Counted from the first letter of the stretch, positions 8,116 through 19,526 are shown. The stretch: 64,000 nt of DNA from JAMZMI01 sp963848175 (GCA_963848175.1 CAWKCO010000006.1:372001-436000), one strand, 5' to 3'. Translations and numbers: made by a program. Notes: a model not told the origin generated them from the sequence alone.

Positions 8116-8357
8116 GTGGCTCTAAGCCACATCAAGGTGCTTGCGCCGATGAGGTTTCAAACCTCGTTGGCGCTTAATTCACATCTCTTCTTATTTTATT
8201 CTGAGTAACTATTCAGAGCTTAATCCTTGATGCAATCATGGTTTTGTCATGAATTTTGCGAAAAAATGCAAAACTAACGCCAAAACCAGCATGTCCTTAC
8301 TTAACAATCACGGGTTAAAACCCGTGCCTATTGATATTTCACCCCGATAGCTCGGGG
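8116..8357. repeat. Cluster of four perfect or near-perfect hairpins
   Basis: Four inverted repeats follow each other: GTGGCT/AGCCAC (8116-8130); GCGCCGATGAGGTTT paired with AAACCTCGTTGGCGC (8143-8173); CACGGGTT/AACCCGTG (8309-8326); and CCCCGA/TCGGGG (8342-8357). Palindromes of this kind are common between genes in Bacteroidota. They are downstream of the macroglobulin gene and may stop or stabilise its transcript. Confidence 0.6.
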
Positions 8358-8419
8358 CTTGGATGCAATTTTTAGACGCTGAATAGTAACTATGCTGAAG
8401 CGTTTTTCAATAACAAATA

Positions 8420-11400
8420 TTACTTCTTCTCCGCTACCACTTCTACCCATTTACCAGCCGTACTTGCAAACACGCTGTTGTCGTACATGGCCTCTACTTT
8501 CACTGCCGGCAGATAGAATCTACCCTGATAGCTGGCATTGAGCAACACGGTAAACACAACTTCCTTATTCGGATTCAAATCAAAATAATGCATCACACGA
8601 TCGTCGCGGATGTCCATATAATCGATGGCTTTGTTTTGATCTTGCGAGCCATCTAGACGGGTGTTGATGATCTCCCAACCAGAAGGGAAAATCTGTGTCA
8701 AGGCCAGTTCGTCCAGTCTGCCCTTCAAGCCAGGATTTACAATGCGTACTTCCGCTTTGAGGTTTGTTCCCTGAGGCAGTGCGTCGATATTGAGAGGTGT
8801 GCCGTTGAGGTCGGTATATTTCACCGTCATTTTGATGTTGCGCTCGCTTGCTACTTCCGTGCCTGTGAGCGGCACACCCGTTCTCACCAATCGGACAAAG
8901 GCTGGAGCCACTCCATCGTTATTCAATTTGATGGCCGCACTCTTATCTGGGTTTTTGAGCTGAATCTGGTTGATAAACGCTTTGCCTTCAACCTTGGAAG
9001 CTTCTCCTCCGATATTTACAGACACGTTAGATTCTGCTTCCACTCCATATTCTTTGGCAAATTTCGCGATTGCCACGAAGCAATAAGCAGTGGTTTGTGT
9101 GCTCATCCAGTTGTCTTTTTTGCCCATCTCTCTAGCTATGTCCAGCAATACGCCGAAAGCCTTTTGTCTCTCGCCCACACCCAGCAATGTTTCCAAAATC
9201 ATGGCTTGATCTCGCGTAGCAGAACCAAACGAATAGCGATAGTCACGCAAGGTAGAATCTGCCGTGATGGGTAGCCCTTCGATGATGCTTTTGGCCTGTG
9301 AGGCATATCCTGCTTCGGCATACGCCGATGCCAATCTCCATTTGGCCGAGCGCCGAACCTTCGTACTTTCTTTCATTCTGTTCATAGCACCCAGTGCTGG
9401 GCTGCCCGCCAAAGCAAGTGTATACAGCCTGTATGCTTGAATAAGGTCATTGTCGTCTTCAGTGCTGAGCGAACCCCAGTTTTCGGCCTTAGCCGTTTGG
9501 AAGCTCGTCCAGTTGGTGAGCAAGCCTTCTGGCACGGCATAACCTTCTTTCTTGGCTGCAATCAAGAAATGTCCGGCATAGTTTGATCCCCAGTTGTCAG
9601 GATAATGATTGCCCGGCCAATAGCTAAACCCGCCCGTGCTCAGCTGAAAGGATTTCAAGCGCTTGATGCCAGCATCTACATTTCGCTGTATTTCGTTTTG
9701 GCGCTTTTCATCTACACTGGTCAAACCTCTGAGGTATAGCTGAGGGAAAACCGACGAGGTGGTCTGCTCGATACATCCATGCGGATATTGGATGAGGTAT
9801 TTCATTCGTTGTGCTAGATTGAGCGGAGGCATAGAACTGATTTCTAGCGTCCCAGTATTTTCACCCAAAAGCCCCAGCGGTTCGTAGCTCAGGTCTAGAC
9901 TTTGGCGATTGACCAAGATTTTTTCCGTTACAGCCGTGGTGATAGGATTTCTGCTGATCACGTTCATTTCAATGTCATAACTGGCCTCTAGCCCTGCAGC
10001 TTTGGCCGTCACTTTCACCTTGCCTACCCCCAATGTTTCTTTGGCATTGATATCGAAATAAATGACTTTGTCACCAGACTTAGAGAAGGTGATGTTGGCT
10101 GATTTCTGAGCGCCAAGCGTCAGCGCTCCTGAAGCTTGTACTGTCACAGTCACGTCACGGATATTGTCTTGCAAGGCAAATACATTCACGGGCAATTTTC
10201 ATGGTTTCCCCTGGCCCAGCTACTCGCGGCAAGGTGGCCAATACCATTAAAGGCTGTTTTACAGGGGTGTTGGTTTCGGCTTTGCCATAAGCGCCATCTG
10301 ATGCGGCGATCACCATCGTCTTCACACTTCCGATATATTGTGCCATCTGTAGGTTGTGTTTTGCTGTTTTGCCTTTGTCAAGGAAAAACGGCCCCAAAAA
10401 CCTGACTACAGGCTTGAAACGGTTGGCTTCTTTTTCTTCTTTTGGTTTGAGTTCACCATCACCTCCCACGGCCAGTAGATGATCCATCTTGCCACTGAAA
10501 GCTCCCATCACATCGTCATAAACATCCCAAGTTTTGATGCCCAGTGCTTCCCGAGCATAAAAGCTAGACCAAGGGTCTGGGGTTTTGTAGTTGGTAATGT
10601 CCAGCAAACCTTCTTCCACCACCGCAATGGTATAGGCCAAGGCTTTGCCTGATTTCTCTGAGATTTCAATGGTATATGCTTGCTCTGGGCGCAGCTCCTT
10701 CGGCATTTTGATCTGTGGTGCAAGTACCGTTTGCGGGTCTACCACTTTCACCGACTGCACACCATACAATCTTATCGGCAAATCGTTTTTGTCCTGACCA
10801 TGCGGTTGTACCATGGTGAGGTGCACATAGATATTGGGCGACATATCGGGTGTGGCATCAAAAGCGATATTGGTATTTTGATCTTTCGTTTCTACCCAAA
10901 AAGTCTGGAGGATTTCACTGCCGGTCTCCAGGCTCACAAGAATCCTGTTACCCGCCGTAGAGGGGATCGAAAGGGCGATTTTCTCGCCAGTTTTATATTC
11001 TTCTTTTTCTACCGAAAAGTCCAACATGCTTGCGCCATCCATGCCACCACGTTTGGCTTTTCCTGCCCAGCCCGGCCAGTCGAGGTAAACTACCTGCCCA
11101 GCGGAATGCCCAGAAACAGGGTCGGTCATTTTCACATAATAGCGTCCCCATTCTGGTTCGTCTATGCGCAAAGTGTATGTGCCTTTACCATTGGAGGTGC
11201 TGATTTCTGTGGTGCTGATCGGATCTCTGTACGATCTACCCACGTAGTTGCTGATATTGTCATAAGAGGCATCCCACCACCAGCGCCAGTTGAGTTTATA
11301 CAGTTCCACGGTCAGTCCTTTTCTGCTTACAGGGTTGCCATAAGCATCTAGCGTCACCACATTTACTGTGTGGTTTTTGTCTGTCAGCAGCATGCCCCCT

Positions 11401-13966
11401 TTGTCTCCTTCGGGGGTTTGGAGTCCGACAAAACTGGTATATGGATAATAAGGAATGGTGGTGTTGCTGATGCTGAAGTCACCGCCTTCTTCAAACACTT
11501 TGCCATACAATGAGGCCGTGAGCGCACCCGGCGCATCATTGTTTTCCCCCAAATCAATATTCACTTTGGTGTAGCCAGCATCGTTTACTCTTCCTTGAAA
11601 AACCACTTCTCTATTGCTATAAAAGTCCTTCGACTCATCGTCGAAAGTATAATTGGCGTAATCCTTAAATGTGGTTTTGGTGGGTGTCAATTTCAGTTCG
11701 TATTCCGCTTTCAGGTTGGAGGCTTTGGCTCCACTCAGCCAGCGCACATTCAGATCGGCGGAGATATTTCTATCGTTGGCACTAAACCTTTCTTTGTCAA
11801 AAGACAGGTCTATCTTCAGACGGTTGGGCTTGATGGTTTCTATTTTTACCGTTTTGCTAAATGTGGCGCCACCTACCTTGGCCGTGGCTGTCCAATTGCC
11901 GGTGGGTGCATCCGTGGCAGTCACAAAATCGAATCGGTAGATATCTCCGACAGGCTCGCTGCTCACTTTTCTAAATGCGAGCTGATTGTTGGGGTTGGTC
12001 AGTTCCATCACCACTGGGTGATTGTTGGGCAATGCGTGAGCAATATCCTCAACTATAAGCGCCAGATGCACTGTGTCGGCTGGTCGCCAAACGCCACGCT
12101 CGCCGTAGATAAATCCCTTGAGGCCATTTTTGATTTTCGTTCCCGAAACATCAAAATTGCTGAGCGAAAGAGAAGAACCATCATCAACTTTCAAATAGCC
12201 TACTTGTGCCTCTTTTTCGCTGTAATGACAAAAGGCTTTTCTTTGAGCGCTATCACGGCCTTGCCCTGATCATCCGTTTTGCCTTTGGCAATGAGCTGTT
12301 GTTGATAGTCAAAAACTTGGATCTCCACGCCTGCCATCAGTCGGGTATCCACGAGGTTGGTGGTGAAAACGATCAGCTCGCCTCCGTCTCGGCGTTTGGC
12401 AATGATGCCCAAATCCGAAGCGAAAAGCATTTTGCTCACGGTTCGGCGCTTGCCGTAGTAGGAACTAGCGCACGGATTGTCACGATCTTCCCAATTGTAG
12501 TCCTCGTAATAATAATCTTCGTAGTTGTCCCAATAGGAAGTTTCGCTTTCATCTCCCCATTCCTCCATAGGAGCAATGTCTTCATTCACGTCACCTTCGC
12601 TACAGAAATAAGTGGACTGGCTTTGGCGAAAGCCAATTTGAATTTGATACAATGCGCCCTTTTCTGCTTTCAGGATTTCCTCCAAATCCAAAGTGAATTG
12701 ATTCCAGACATTCAAATCTGTGACCCCACTCTTTTTAAGAGAAATGGTTTTTTTAGCCACAGGTCGCCCTACTCGGTTGAGTTGAGATCGATTCCCCATA
12801 CTATTCACCTGTAAGTACTGAAGTACATTTTCTTCAAAAATCTTGGTGACAGTTACATCCACTTCATTGAGTCCCACAGCCTCAAAAGGCAAAACGATTC
12901 CTTGCGTGCTCGGCAAAATCATTTTGTTGTCATTCGACAAAAGCCTCACCTCAGGCTTTGATTGACTAAATTCTAACTTGGTTTTGTAGGCTTTCTTCAG
13001 TTTAAAACCCGCCGTGTTCTTTATGCCTTCATTGATAACCACCTCTGTGGTGCTGTTGATTTCTTGGGTAGGATATACTTTCAATTCGTTGGCATTGATC
13101 ACCAAACGCGGAGCGGTGGATGTAGCAGAAAGTGTCACTAAGCCGGTGAGATTTTGGCGTGTGTCAAGTGGGTCGGAGAAAAGCACAGAAATGTAATTTT
13201 CTTTCCCTCTCACAATCGCACTATTCAAGACCTTGTAATCATCCAAAGCTGGGACTTCAATGGTGCGTTTTTCTGATTTCTCTACGCCTATGCCTGCTCC
13301 ATCTATTAGCAGGGTCACTTCGTTTTCGGACTTGCCACGCTTCACTTGCTCCACAGCAAAATCATACGCATTGTTCTCTACAGAAAGCTTCCATGTGACT
13401 TCTAGGGTATTTCCATTCTGCTTTGCAGTCAGCATGCGTTTAATGTCGTCCAGATTGGCGTCATTTGCCGTCTTCAGCGTTCCCTCCACTTTCATTTTGG
13501 TGAGATCGGAAACATTATAAAGTTTCAAACCCAGTACTGTCACATCAAAGTTTTGAGCAAGTGTTTGAAAAACGAAATTGAATTTTTCCTTTTTAGAATC
13601 AATGTTGGGGATGACCTTGTCCAACATGGCAGTAGCCTGATATTGTTGATTGGGTTTCAAAGGCTCTTTTGGCAGGAAAGTAATGGTGCGATTGTCCGAC
13701 CAAAGGGCTTCTCCTTCGATAGCTGGATCAAACTTGAAAAAACCAGAAACCTGCGTGCCTATGATGGAGTCAGGAACTGTTTTGGTCAAGCGCAAACGAA
13801 TATCCGAGGAAACAGAAACCACTCCTCCCGTGAAAGAAGCTACATGATCTACAAAAAGATTTCGCGGACTACTGAAGTCGTCTTTTCGCTGGGTTTCAGA
13901 AGATTTTTTGTCGGAGCATGAAAATAGCACTCCGGAAAGGAATAGGAGGGAAAGGAATCGCTGCAT
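8420..13966 (-). CDS. Alpha-2-macroglobulin family lipoprotein (two frameshifts as sequenced)
   Basis: Joined across two frame changes, this encodes about 1,845 residues. The start at 13966 gives a lipoprotein signal, MQRFLSLLFLSGVLFSC, with the lipobox cysteine at residue 17. A row of macroglobulin beta domains follows (YGERGVWRPADTVHLAL, GKGTYTLRIDEPEWGRYYVK). The thioester motif GCIEQ is at about 9764-9778, ahead of the alpha-helical thioester domain. Bacterial macroglobulins of this type trap proteases in the periplasm and usually work with PBP1C. The frame shifts near 12213 (one base missing in an A/G run) and near 10190 (one extra A); sense resumes immediately each time, so read error is likely. 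pbpC lies 24 kb away. Confidence 0.9.
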
Positions 13967-14224
13967 GTTGTTAGGTGCTTTTTTATGAAAGTTAAGACAA
14001 GTAACGCTGTTATTTGAAGTTGGATAAAGGAATCTTGTTTGACGCAATTGTGGACAAATGTTTTAGTCGAGCATTTTCTTATGTAAATGTGGATAAAATC
14101 GTTTAATCGCCTTTTTTAGGTGTTGATCTAAAAATTCAGTGACTTGATCGAATGATTTATTGAAATGCGCAGCTCCTGCGTAAATTGTCTACAGATGCAT
14201 CACATAGATGCACCGCTGGTTAGT

Positions 14225-14251
14225 AAAAAAGGGGGCGTTCATCCCCCTTTT
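14225..14251. terminator. Rho-independent terminator
   Basis: The stem AAAAAGGGGG pairs with CCCCCTTTTT across a 7-base loop, and ends beside the stop codon of the MBL-fold gene. Symmetric A and T tracts let it work in both directions. Confidence 0.75.
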
Positions 14252-14252
14252 T

Positions 14253-15137
14253 TTATGCTTCTCGCTTTTTCCAGTATCTGATCAGCCCAGCCACACTCAT
14301 CCAGCTGGGGTTTGCAGCTTCATACTGTTGCAGACCATGTGCATTTACTCCTTTGTCTTTGAGCTGCTGCATGGTATAGTCTTTAAATAATGGGGTGATC
14401 TCTTCGGCATTCATCCCCCTTTCCCATTTTTCTTTGATCCAAAAAGCCCAGTCATTGAGTATTTCTTTCAGCTCTGTCAGGTGCGCTTTTTTATCTTTTA
14501 TCAAACCAAAGTGTGTGAGGTAGAGCGAATCTGCATCTGCTTTTAGTAAGAGATCAATCGAATCATTCCAATCTTCTAGATTGATATCAGGAGGAGGACA
14601 TGGTGGCACCACAGGCCCATCTCCGATTTTCACGCCAGCCACATCTCCCGTGAAAATTACCTCTCCCACTTGCCACGCGATATGATGTTTGGCATGGCCA
14701 GGTGTGTAGAGCGCCCTGAAGCTGGTCTCTCCTATGGTGATGACCTGATTGTCTTCTGGACTAACCAATAAGGAAGCGTCAATATTTTCCATTGCTCCCC
14801 AGAGGCGCTCCATTTCATTGCCGTAGATCTGCTTGGCAGAGTTGTACAGCTTGAATGGTTCGGCCAGATGTGGTGCTCCGAAGGGATGTACATAGATTTT
14901 CGTTCCTGTTTTGGCGAATGCCCAGGCCGCCCCAGCATGGTCAAAATGGATGTGAGTAAGAAAAACATGCTTGATATCGGCAGGGGCATATTTATGTTTT
15001 TTCAAAGCTGCTTTCAAAGCCTCGAAGGTAGAGTAAGGTCCAGTTTCGATAAGAACAGGCCCGTCGGAAGTTTCGATAAGAAAGGCGGCAATGGCATGGT
15101 CTATTGCTAAAAACTGAAGATCGAGTGTGTGGATCAT
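14253..15137 (-). CDS. MBL-fold metallo-hydrolase (glyoxalase II-like)
   Basis: This 294-aa cytoplasmic protein has the metallo-beta-lactamase fold signature HIHFDHAG (about residues 62-69), which binds the two zinc ions, then YTPGHAKHHIAWQ (about 146-158), FTGDVAG (about 163-169) and LTHFG near residue 209. These motifs match the general Lactamase_B hydrolases, not true beta-lactamases. The C-terminal helical part (about 215-290) resembles those of Bacteroidota homologues. The substrate cannot be told from sequence; a thioester or lactone is possible. It is divergent from the thioesterase at 15219. Confidence 0.85.
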   Translation of the reverse strand: MIHTLDLQFLAIDHAIAAFLIETSDGPVLIETGPYSTFEALKAALKKHKYAPADIKHVFLTHIHFDHAGAAWAFAKTGTKIYVHPFGAPHLAEPFKLYNSAKQIYGNEMERLWGAMENIDASLLVSPEDNQVITIGETSFRALYTPGHAKHHIAWQVGEVIFTGDVAGVKIGDGPVVPPCPPPDINLEDWNDSIDLLLKADADSLYLTHFGLIKDKKAHLTELKEILNDWAFWIKEKWERGMNAEEITPLFKDYTMQQLKDKGVNAHGLQQYEAANPSWMSVAGLIRYWKKREA

Positions 15138-15218
15138 GAGAAGTTTGATTATGTCGTTATCTTAGACGAGAGCATCTGGTTCAAAGAAAAATGCTATTCA
15201 AAGTAACGCAGAAAAGCC

Positions 15219-15698
15219 ATGAACAAAAAAGACTATTTTCAAGATCACATGCCCGAAAACGTATGTTTTGGCTGTGGCCAAAATCATGATGGGCTTCAAA
15301 TCAAAAGCTACTGGGAAGGTGAGGAGGCCGTATGCCATTGGCAGTCGCAAGAGAAATATCATGGCTGGGCTAAGCTGCTGAATGGTGGCATCATGGCCAC
15401 ATTGATCGATTGTCATTGTATGGGCACGGCCATTGCTCATGCATACAAACTGGAAGGACGTGATTTGGATTCCAAACCGATTTATCGCTATGCCACGGGC
15501 ACGCTTACTGTGAAATACCTGAAGCCAACCCCCAATGACCGTGTCGAATTACGCGCGCAAGTGGTGGAGGTGAAAGGCAGAAAAACCGTGCTTAAATGCT
15601 CGCTACTTGCTAATGGAGAGGTTACCGCAGAAGCGGATGTTGTCGCGATCAGAGTATATGATAGTAGTAAAGACGAGGGAGGAAGTGCTTTTAAGTAA
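15219..15698 (+). CDS. PaaI/hotdog-fold thioesterase
   Basis: This 159-aa protein has the 4HBT hotdog domain: CFGCGQNHDGLQIKSYWEG at the N-terminus, then LNGGIMATLIDCHCMGTAIA (helix and catalytic region, about residues 51-70) and YLKPTPNDRVELRAQVVEVKG. It probably hydrolyses acyl-CoA thioesters. The CFGCG opening is common in a PaaI subgroup. The start ATG at 15219 follows an A/G-rich stretch. It stands alone, divergent from the MBL-fold hydrolase. Confidence 0.82.
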   Translation: MNKKDYFQDHMPENVCFGCGQNHDGLQIKSYWEGEEAVCHWQSQEKYHGWAKLLNGGIMATLIDCHCMGTAIAHAYKLEGRDLDSKPIYRYATGTLTVKYLKPTPNDRVELRAQVVEVKGRKTVLKCSLLANGEVTAEADVVAIRVYDSSKDEGGSAFK

Positions 15699-15724
15699 AA
15701 CAGCAAATCGCATTTTGAACCCTA

Positions 15725-16449
15725 TCATTTTGACAGAAGGTATTCATCTACCCAAAGAGGTATTTCAGTAGATTTTATAGTGACATCATGTCCATTGGTC
15801 ACTTCTAAAATTAGTTTGGGTTTTCTCCCCGAATTATCCCAAACGAACGTTCTGAAAGTTTCAGTCACAGCCTCTTTTAATAGATTAAGACTGTTGTAAT
15901 ATCTCTTTACGATGAGCTCCGTGTCAACGTGATGACCTCCTCTTTTCACTCTTAGATCGACTCTTTCTACATTGATCTCTGGTGACGATGTGCAAATGAA
16001 ATACAGGTAATTCTTATATCCATTTTTTCTCGCCATTCTCAAGGTTTCAACTTTAGATGGGTGAGACATGACCGTCTCAAAAGTTATTTTTTTGCCTTGT
16101 CGAATAAGCATTGATCGTATATAATCCGCAATCAATGCAGACTCATAAGACAGTTGTTGGTTGAGAGGTAAAATGCTGATTTCGTTGTTACTTACCTTCA
16201 ATTGAATATCAAACCCTCGCGATCTAGCCTTGGCTGTCAAGCTGTGATTCTCAATGAATTTAGTAAAGTCTTTTGAGTCAGGAGCTATTTTGAAAGTGGA
16301 AATATTTATACTCCTTTTGGAAAGAAGTGTCTTCTCGATATCATCGGCATTCACGTAATGACCTATATCGAAACTAGATTTTATCAACTCAATAATCGTG
16401 GTTTTTCCAGATCGATTCGGGCCTCCAAAAACTCTTAATCTCTGGCCAT
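15725..16449 (-). CDS. Zeta-toxin-like P-loop kinase/ATPase, frameshift near start
   Basis: The Walker A is readable as VFGGPNRSGKTTIIELI just before residues annotated from 16387, followed by YVNADDIEKTL, the hallmark order of zeta-toxin-like kinases. Later FICTSSPEINVERVDLRV and RRGGHHVDTELIVKRYY-type sequence match the part that follows in this family. The natural start is probably the ATG at 16447-16449, which overlaps the upstream stop as TGATG, but one base must be added between there and 16434 to enter the P-loop frame. Zeta toxins phosphorylate UDP-activated sugars; homologues without that activity exist. It forms a pair with the upstream gene. Confidence 0.75.
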
Positions 16450-16700
16450 CAAGATAAGGTTAGTTTGGCATTTTGAGGTAGCGTTTTTGAGGTAGCGTCC
16501 AAGTGTCCAATTACCTCTATTTCACCATTTGGGTACTCTCTTACAATTTGTGCCCCTTGAGCATAGGTAATATAAAGACCTTCTTTTTTTGCTGATTCAA
16601 TACCATTCAATACACCTTGAATTGCAGCATCCACCAGCAAATGATGGTGTTTTGGCGTTTCTTCAATGTACGACAAACGATGTGATCTATCTCTTGGCAT
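16449..16700 (-). CDS. Small partner protein of the zeta-toxin-like gene, putative antitoxin
   Basis: This 83-aa protein starts MPRDRSHRLSYIEETPKHHH and has a helical middle (LLVDAAIQGVLNGIESAKKEG) and a short beta part. I do not recognise a named domain. Its stop overlaps the likely ATG of the zeta-toxin-like gene, and size and order suit an antitoxin. There is no HTH, so autoregulation is not evident from the sequence. Confidence 0.5.
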   Translation of the reverse strand: MPRDRSHRLSYIEETPKHHHLLVDAAIQGVLNGIESAKKEGLYITYAQGAQIVREYPNGEIEVIGHLDATSKTLPQNAKLTLS

Positions 16701-16925
16701 AATTGTAAATATAAAGCATATTGACGGATAGTACCTTTTGCAATTGCGTTTAAATCGGGTTTTGAATAATGAGTGTACACCATGAAAAATTACTACTAAT
16801 ACCGTCTATGTGCATAACGACATTGAATTATAAGGCAGAAAACCAATATGATTTTACCAATCTTTGCCTACGCTCAAAAATCCTTTTCATAAATTCACGT
16901 TCAGTTAAGACAAACTCAGAAAAAC

Positions 16926-17697
16926 ATGCATCCAGAATTTATAACTATCGGTAGCGTCACCATCCACATGTATGGCCTCATGATCATGCTAGGAGCCATT
17001 ACCGGATATTTTTATATGTCTCGCACTTCCGAAAAGGAGTTAGGCATAGCCCCTGAAAAAATTCAAAACCTGGCCATTATTATTATTGTGGCAGCATTTG
17101 TAGGTGGCAAATTGCTTTTCTACTTTGAAAAACCGAGCTACTATTTTTCTTCTTGGGACAATATGGCGCGTAATTTCCGCACAGGATTCGTGTTTTATGG
17201 TTCTCTGCTTTTCGCCTTGCCAGCCATCGTTTGGTATTTCCGCAAGCAAAAATTTCCCGTTTGGCCTATGCTCGACAGAATTGCCATTACGGGCGCCATC
17301 ATCCATGCGTTTGGCCGTATGGGCTGCTTTTTCGCTGGTTGCTGCTCACGGAAAACCTACAGACAGCTTTCTCGGCCTCACATTTACCGACCCACTTTCA
17401 AAAGCCGAACCGCTCCACACGCCTTTGCACCCCACACAGATTTATGAAGTAGTCAATATCCTCATTATTTTGGTCGTGCTCCTGATGCTCAAGCGTCACA
17501 AGCGCCTAGAAGGCAGGCTCATCTTCGTCTATGTGACTTTGTATGCCGTTGGCCGTTCCATTGTCGAGATTTTCAGAGGCGATATCGCCCGCGGCTTCAT
17601 TATCGACGGAATGCTCTCACATTCTCAATTTATCTCCATTCTCATTGTTGCTGTGGCACTTTTGGCCTATTATTTTGGTTACAAAAAGAAAGCCTAA
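16926..17697 (+). CDS. lgt: Prolipoprotein diacylglyceryl transferase Lgt (one frameshift as sequenced)
   Basis: Lgt moves diacylglycerol from phosphatidylglycerol onto the lipobox cysteine of prolipoproteins in the inner membrane. The start is MHPEFITIGSVTIHMYGLMI, several hydrophobic segments follow, and the Lgt signature region is seen as HAFGRMGCFFAGCC. The frame then breaks: removing the C at 17347 gives CCYGKPTDSFLGLTF, LHPTQIYEVV and GRSIVEIFRGDIARG, all conserved. The joined length of about 256 residues is slightly short but normal for the phylum. Because lgt is essential in most diderms and the family sequence resumes exactly, a one-base sequencing error is likely. Confidence 0.88.
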
Positions 17698-17994
17698 GGT
17701 TAGCAATCAAACCGTGGCTTAATTTTCTGTGAACTTTAAAAATGACTTAATTTTTTGAGGAGAGAACGCTCATCACCTTGCAGAAAAAGTGCTCTGGCTG
17801 TCTGGAGTATTTTTTTCTCTGTCTAGCATATCCTTTGATGATTGGAGCATGAGCCATGACCCTGAAACCTTCTCACCCTCCCAAAGAAGAAAAAGGATAC
17901 TCCTGCCCATCCAGTCTATTTTGAAAGTGCTGTGACCTAGGATTTAAAGTTTAGTTTGTACGACCTGATCAATTCTAGTAAACCATCCAACAAT
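17698..17994. other. Spacer between lgt and guaB terminator
   Basis: I see no gene, RNA or repeat in this AT-rich stretch beyond the terminator that follows it. Confidence 0.5.
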
Positions 17995-18037
17995 AAAAAA
18001 CCCCCTCGATTAGAATTTCCAAACGAGGGGGTTTTTT
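17995..18037. terminator. Strong bidirectional terminator after guaB
   Basis: A 14-bp perfect stem, AAAAAACCCCCTCG with CGAGGGGGTTTTTT, encloses a 15-base loop. It serves guaB on the minus strand and could also stop lgt transcripts. Confidence 0.85.
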
Positions 18038-18057
18038 ATTTATCTTCTTTTCAAAAA

Positions 18058-19526
18058 CTATCTGCTATAGTTCGGAGCTTCTCTAGTGATCGTGATATCG
18101 TGTGGATGGCTTTCGGTAAAGCCAGCCGCAGAAATTTTCACAAATTTCGCGTCGTGGAGCTTTTCAATCGTGCTTGTGCCACAGTACCCCATGCCCGCTT
18201 TTAGTCCTCCTATCAGTTGGTAAAGGACTTCTTGCACTCTTCCCTTGTAAGGTACACGACCTACGATACCCTCTGGTACCAATTTTTTGATGTCATCCTC
18301 CGCATCTTGGAAGTAGCGATCTTTAGATCCGTCTTCCATTGCTTCCACCGAGCCCATGCCACGGTAAGTTTTGAATTTCCTTCCTTCAAAGATGATCATC
18401 TCGCCAGGAGCTTCTTCTGTACCTGCGAGTAGCGAACCGATCATCACACTACTAGCACCGCCAGCAATCGCTTTTACCACATCCCCGGAGAACCTAACGC
18501 CCCCATCAGCGATGATTGGTACGTTTCTGCCCTTCAAGGCTTTTGCGGCTTCATATACAGCTGAGAGTTGTGGCATACCTACGCCCGCTACAATACGTGT
18601 AGTACAGATACTCCCAGGTCCTACACCAACTTTGATGGCATCTGCGCCAGCATCAGCCAGTGCCACAGCAGCATCATAAGTGGCAATATTTCCTACGATC
18701 AAATCCAAATCAGGAAATTCCTTTTTCATTTTTTTAGCCGCCTCGATTACTCCTTTGGAGTGACCATGAGCCGTGTCGATACTGATGACATCAACACCCG
18801 CAGTTTTCAGCGCAGTTATACGATCCATGATATCTGGAGTCACGCCCACAGCAGCACCTACACGCAATCTTCCATAAGCATCTTTGCAAGCATTAGGACG
18901 GTTGCGATTTTTTAAAATGTCTTTGTAAGTAATCAAACCTGTCAGTTTGCCCTCTTTATCGATTATGGGAAGTTTTTCGATTTTGTACTCTTGAAGGATT
19001 TCCTCTGCTTCTTTCAAGCCCACTTCCGCATCCGCAGTAATGATGTTGTCCTTAGTCATGATCTCGATGATCGGACGCTTCATCATTTTCTGAAAGCGCA
19101 AATCTCTATTGGTGATGATCCCAATGAGCTTGTTGTCTTTGTCAACTACAGGGATGCCTCCGATCTTATTCTCACGCATGATTTTCTCAGCATCACCCGC
19201 GGTGCTGTCCACATCCAAAGTGATCGGATCGAGAATCATTCCGCTTTGTGATCTTTTCACTTTTCTCACTTCTATGGCCTGACGCTCGATAGACATGTTT
19301 TTGTGAATAAAACCTAAACCACCTTCCAGAGCCATAGCTATCGCCATTTGGATTCCGTTACCGTGTCCATAGCGGCAGAAACCAAAGGGATGTTCAAACT
19401 GATGTTTCGAGTAAGTTTTGTGGTAGTGTCTGTGCTCTAGGGAGAATGTCAGAATAACCGGGGGAGAAGTAGCACGTCATCATATGTGAGTGCTTCAAAG
19501 AGGAATTTATCTGTGTCCAAATTCAT
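18058..19526 (-). CDS. guaB: IMP dehydrogenase GuaB (three indels near 5' end as sequenced)
   Basis: GuaB oxidises IMP to XMP, the first committed step of GTP synthesis. From 19347 down the protein is intact: two CBS domains (about IGIITNRDLRF and GLITYKDIL), then VGVTPDIMDRI, the catalytic loop GPGSICTTRIVAGVG with its active-site Cys, and a C-terminal ESHPHDITITREAPNY. The true start is the ATG at 19524-19526 (MNLDTDKFLFEALTYDDVLLLP). Between 19350 and 19465 three single-base changes of frame are needed, at a CCCGG run, near 19425 and in an AAA run near 19353. With those, the length is the normal 489 or so. Read error is far likelier than loss. Confidence 0.92.

Noticed and set aside
7930..8208. 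92-residue open frame in the spacer before the macroglobulin gene
   Set aside because: It reads through the palindrome array, has a high share of Cys, Phe and Tyr unlike its neighbours, and shows no family motif or ribosome site.
10680..12269. Long open frames (about 220 codons) opposite the macroglobulin gene
   Set aside because: They are antisense shadows; the sense strand shows clear macroglobulin domains.
14253..15137. MBL-fold protein at 14253-15137 considered as a beta-lactamase
   Set aside because: It lacks a signal peptide and the B1 cysteine ligand; the motif HIHFDHAG and the helical C-terminus fit general metallo-hydrolases.
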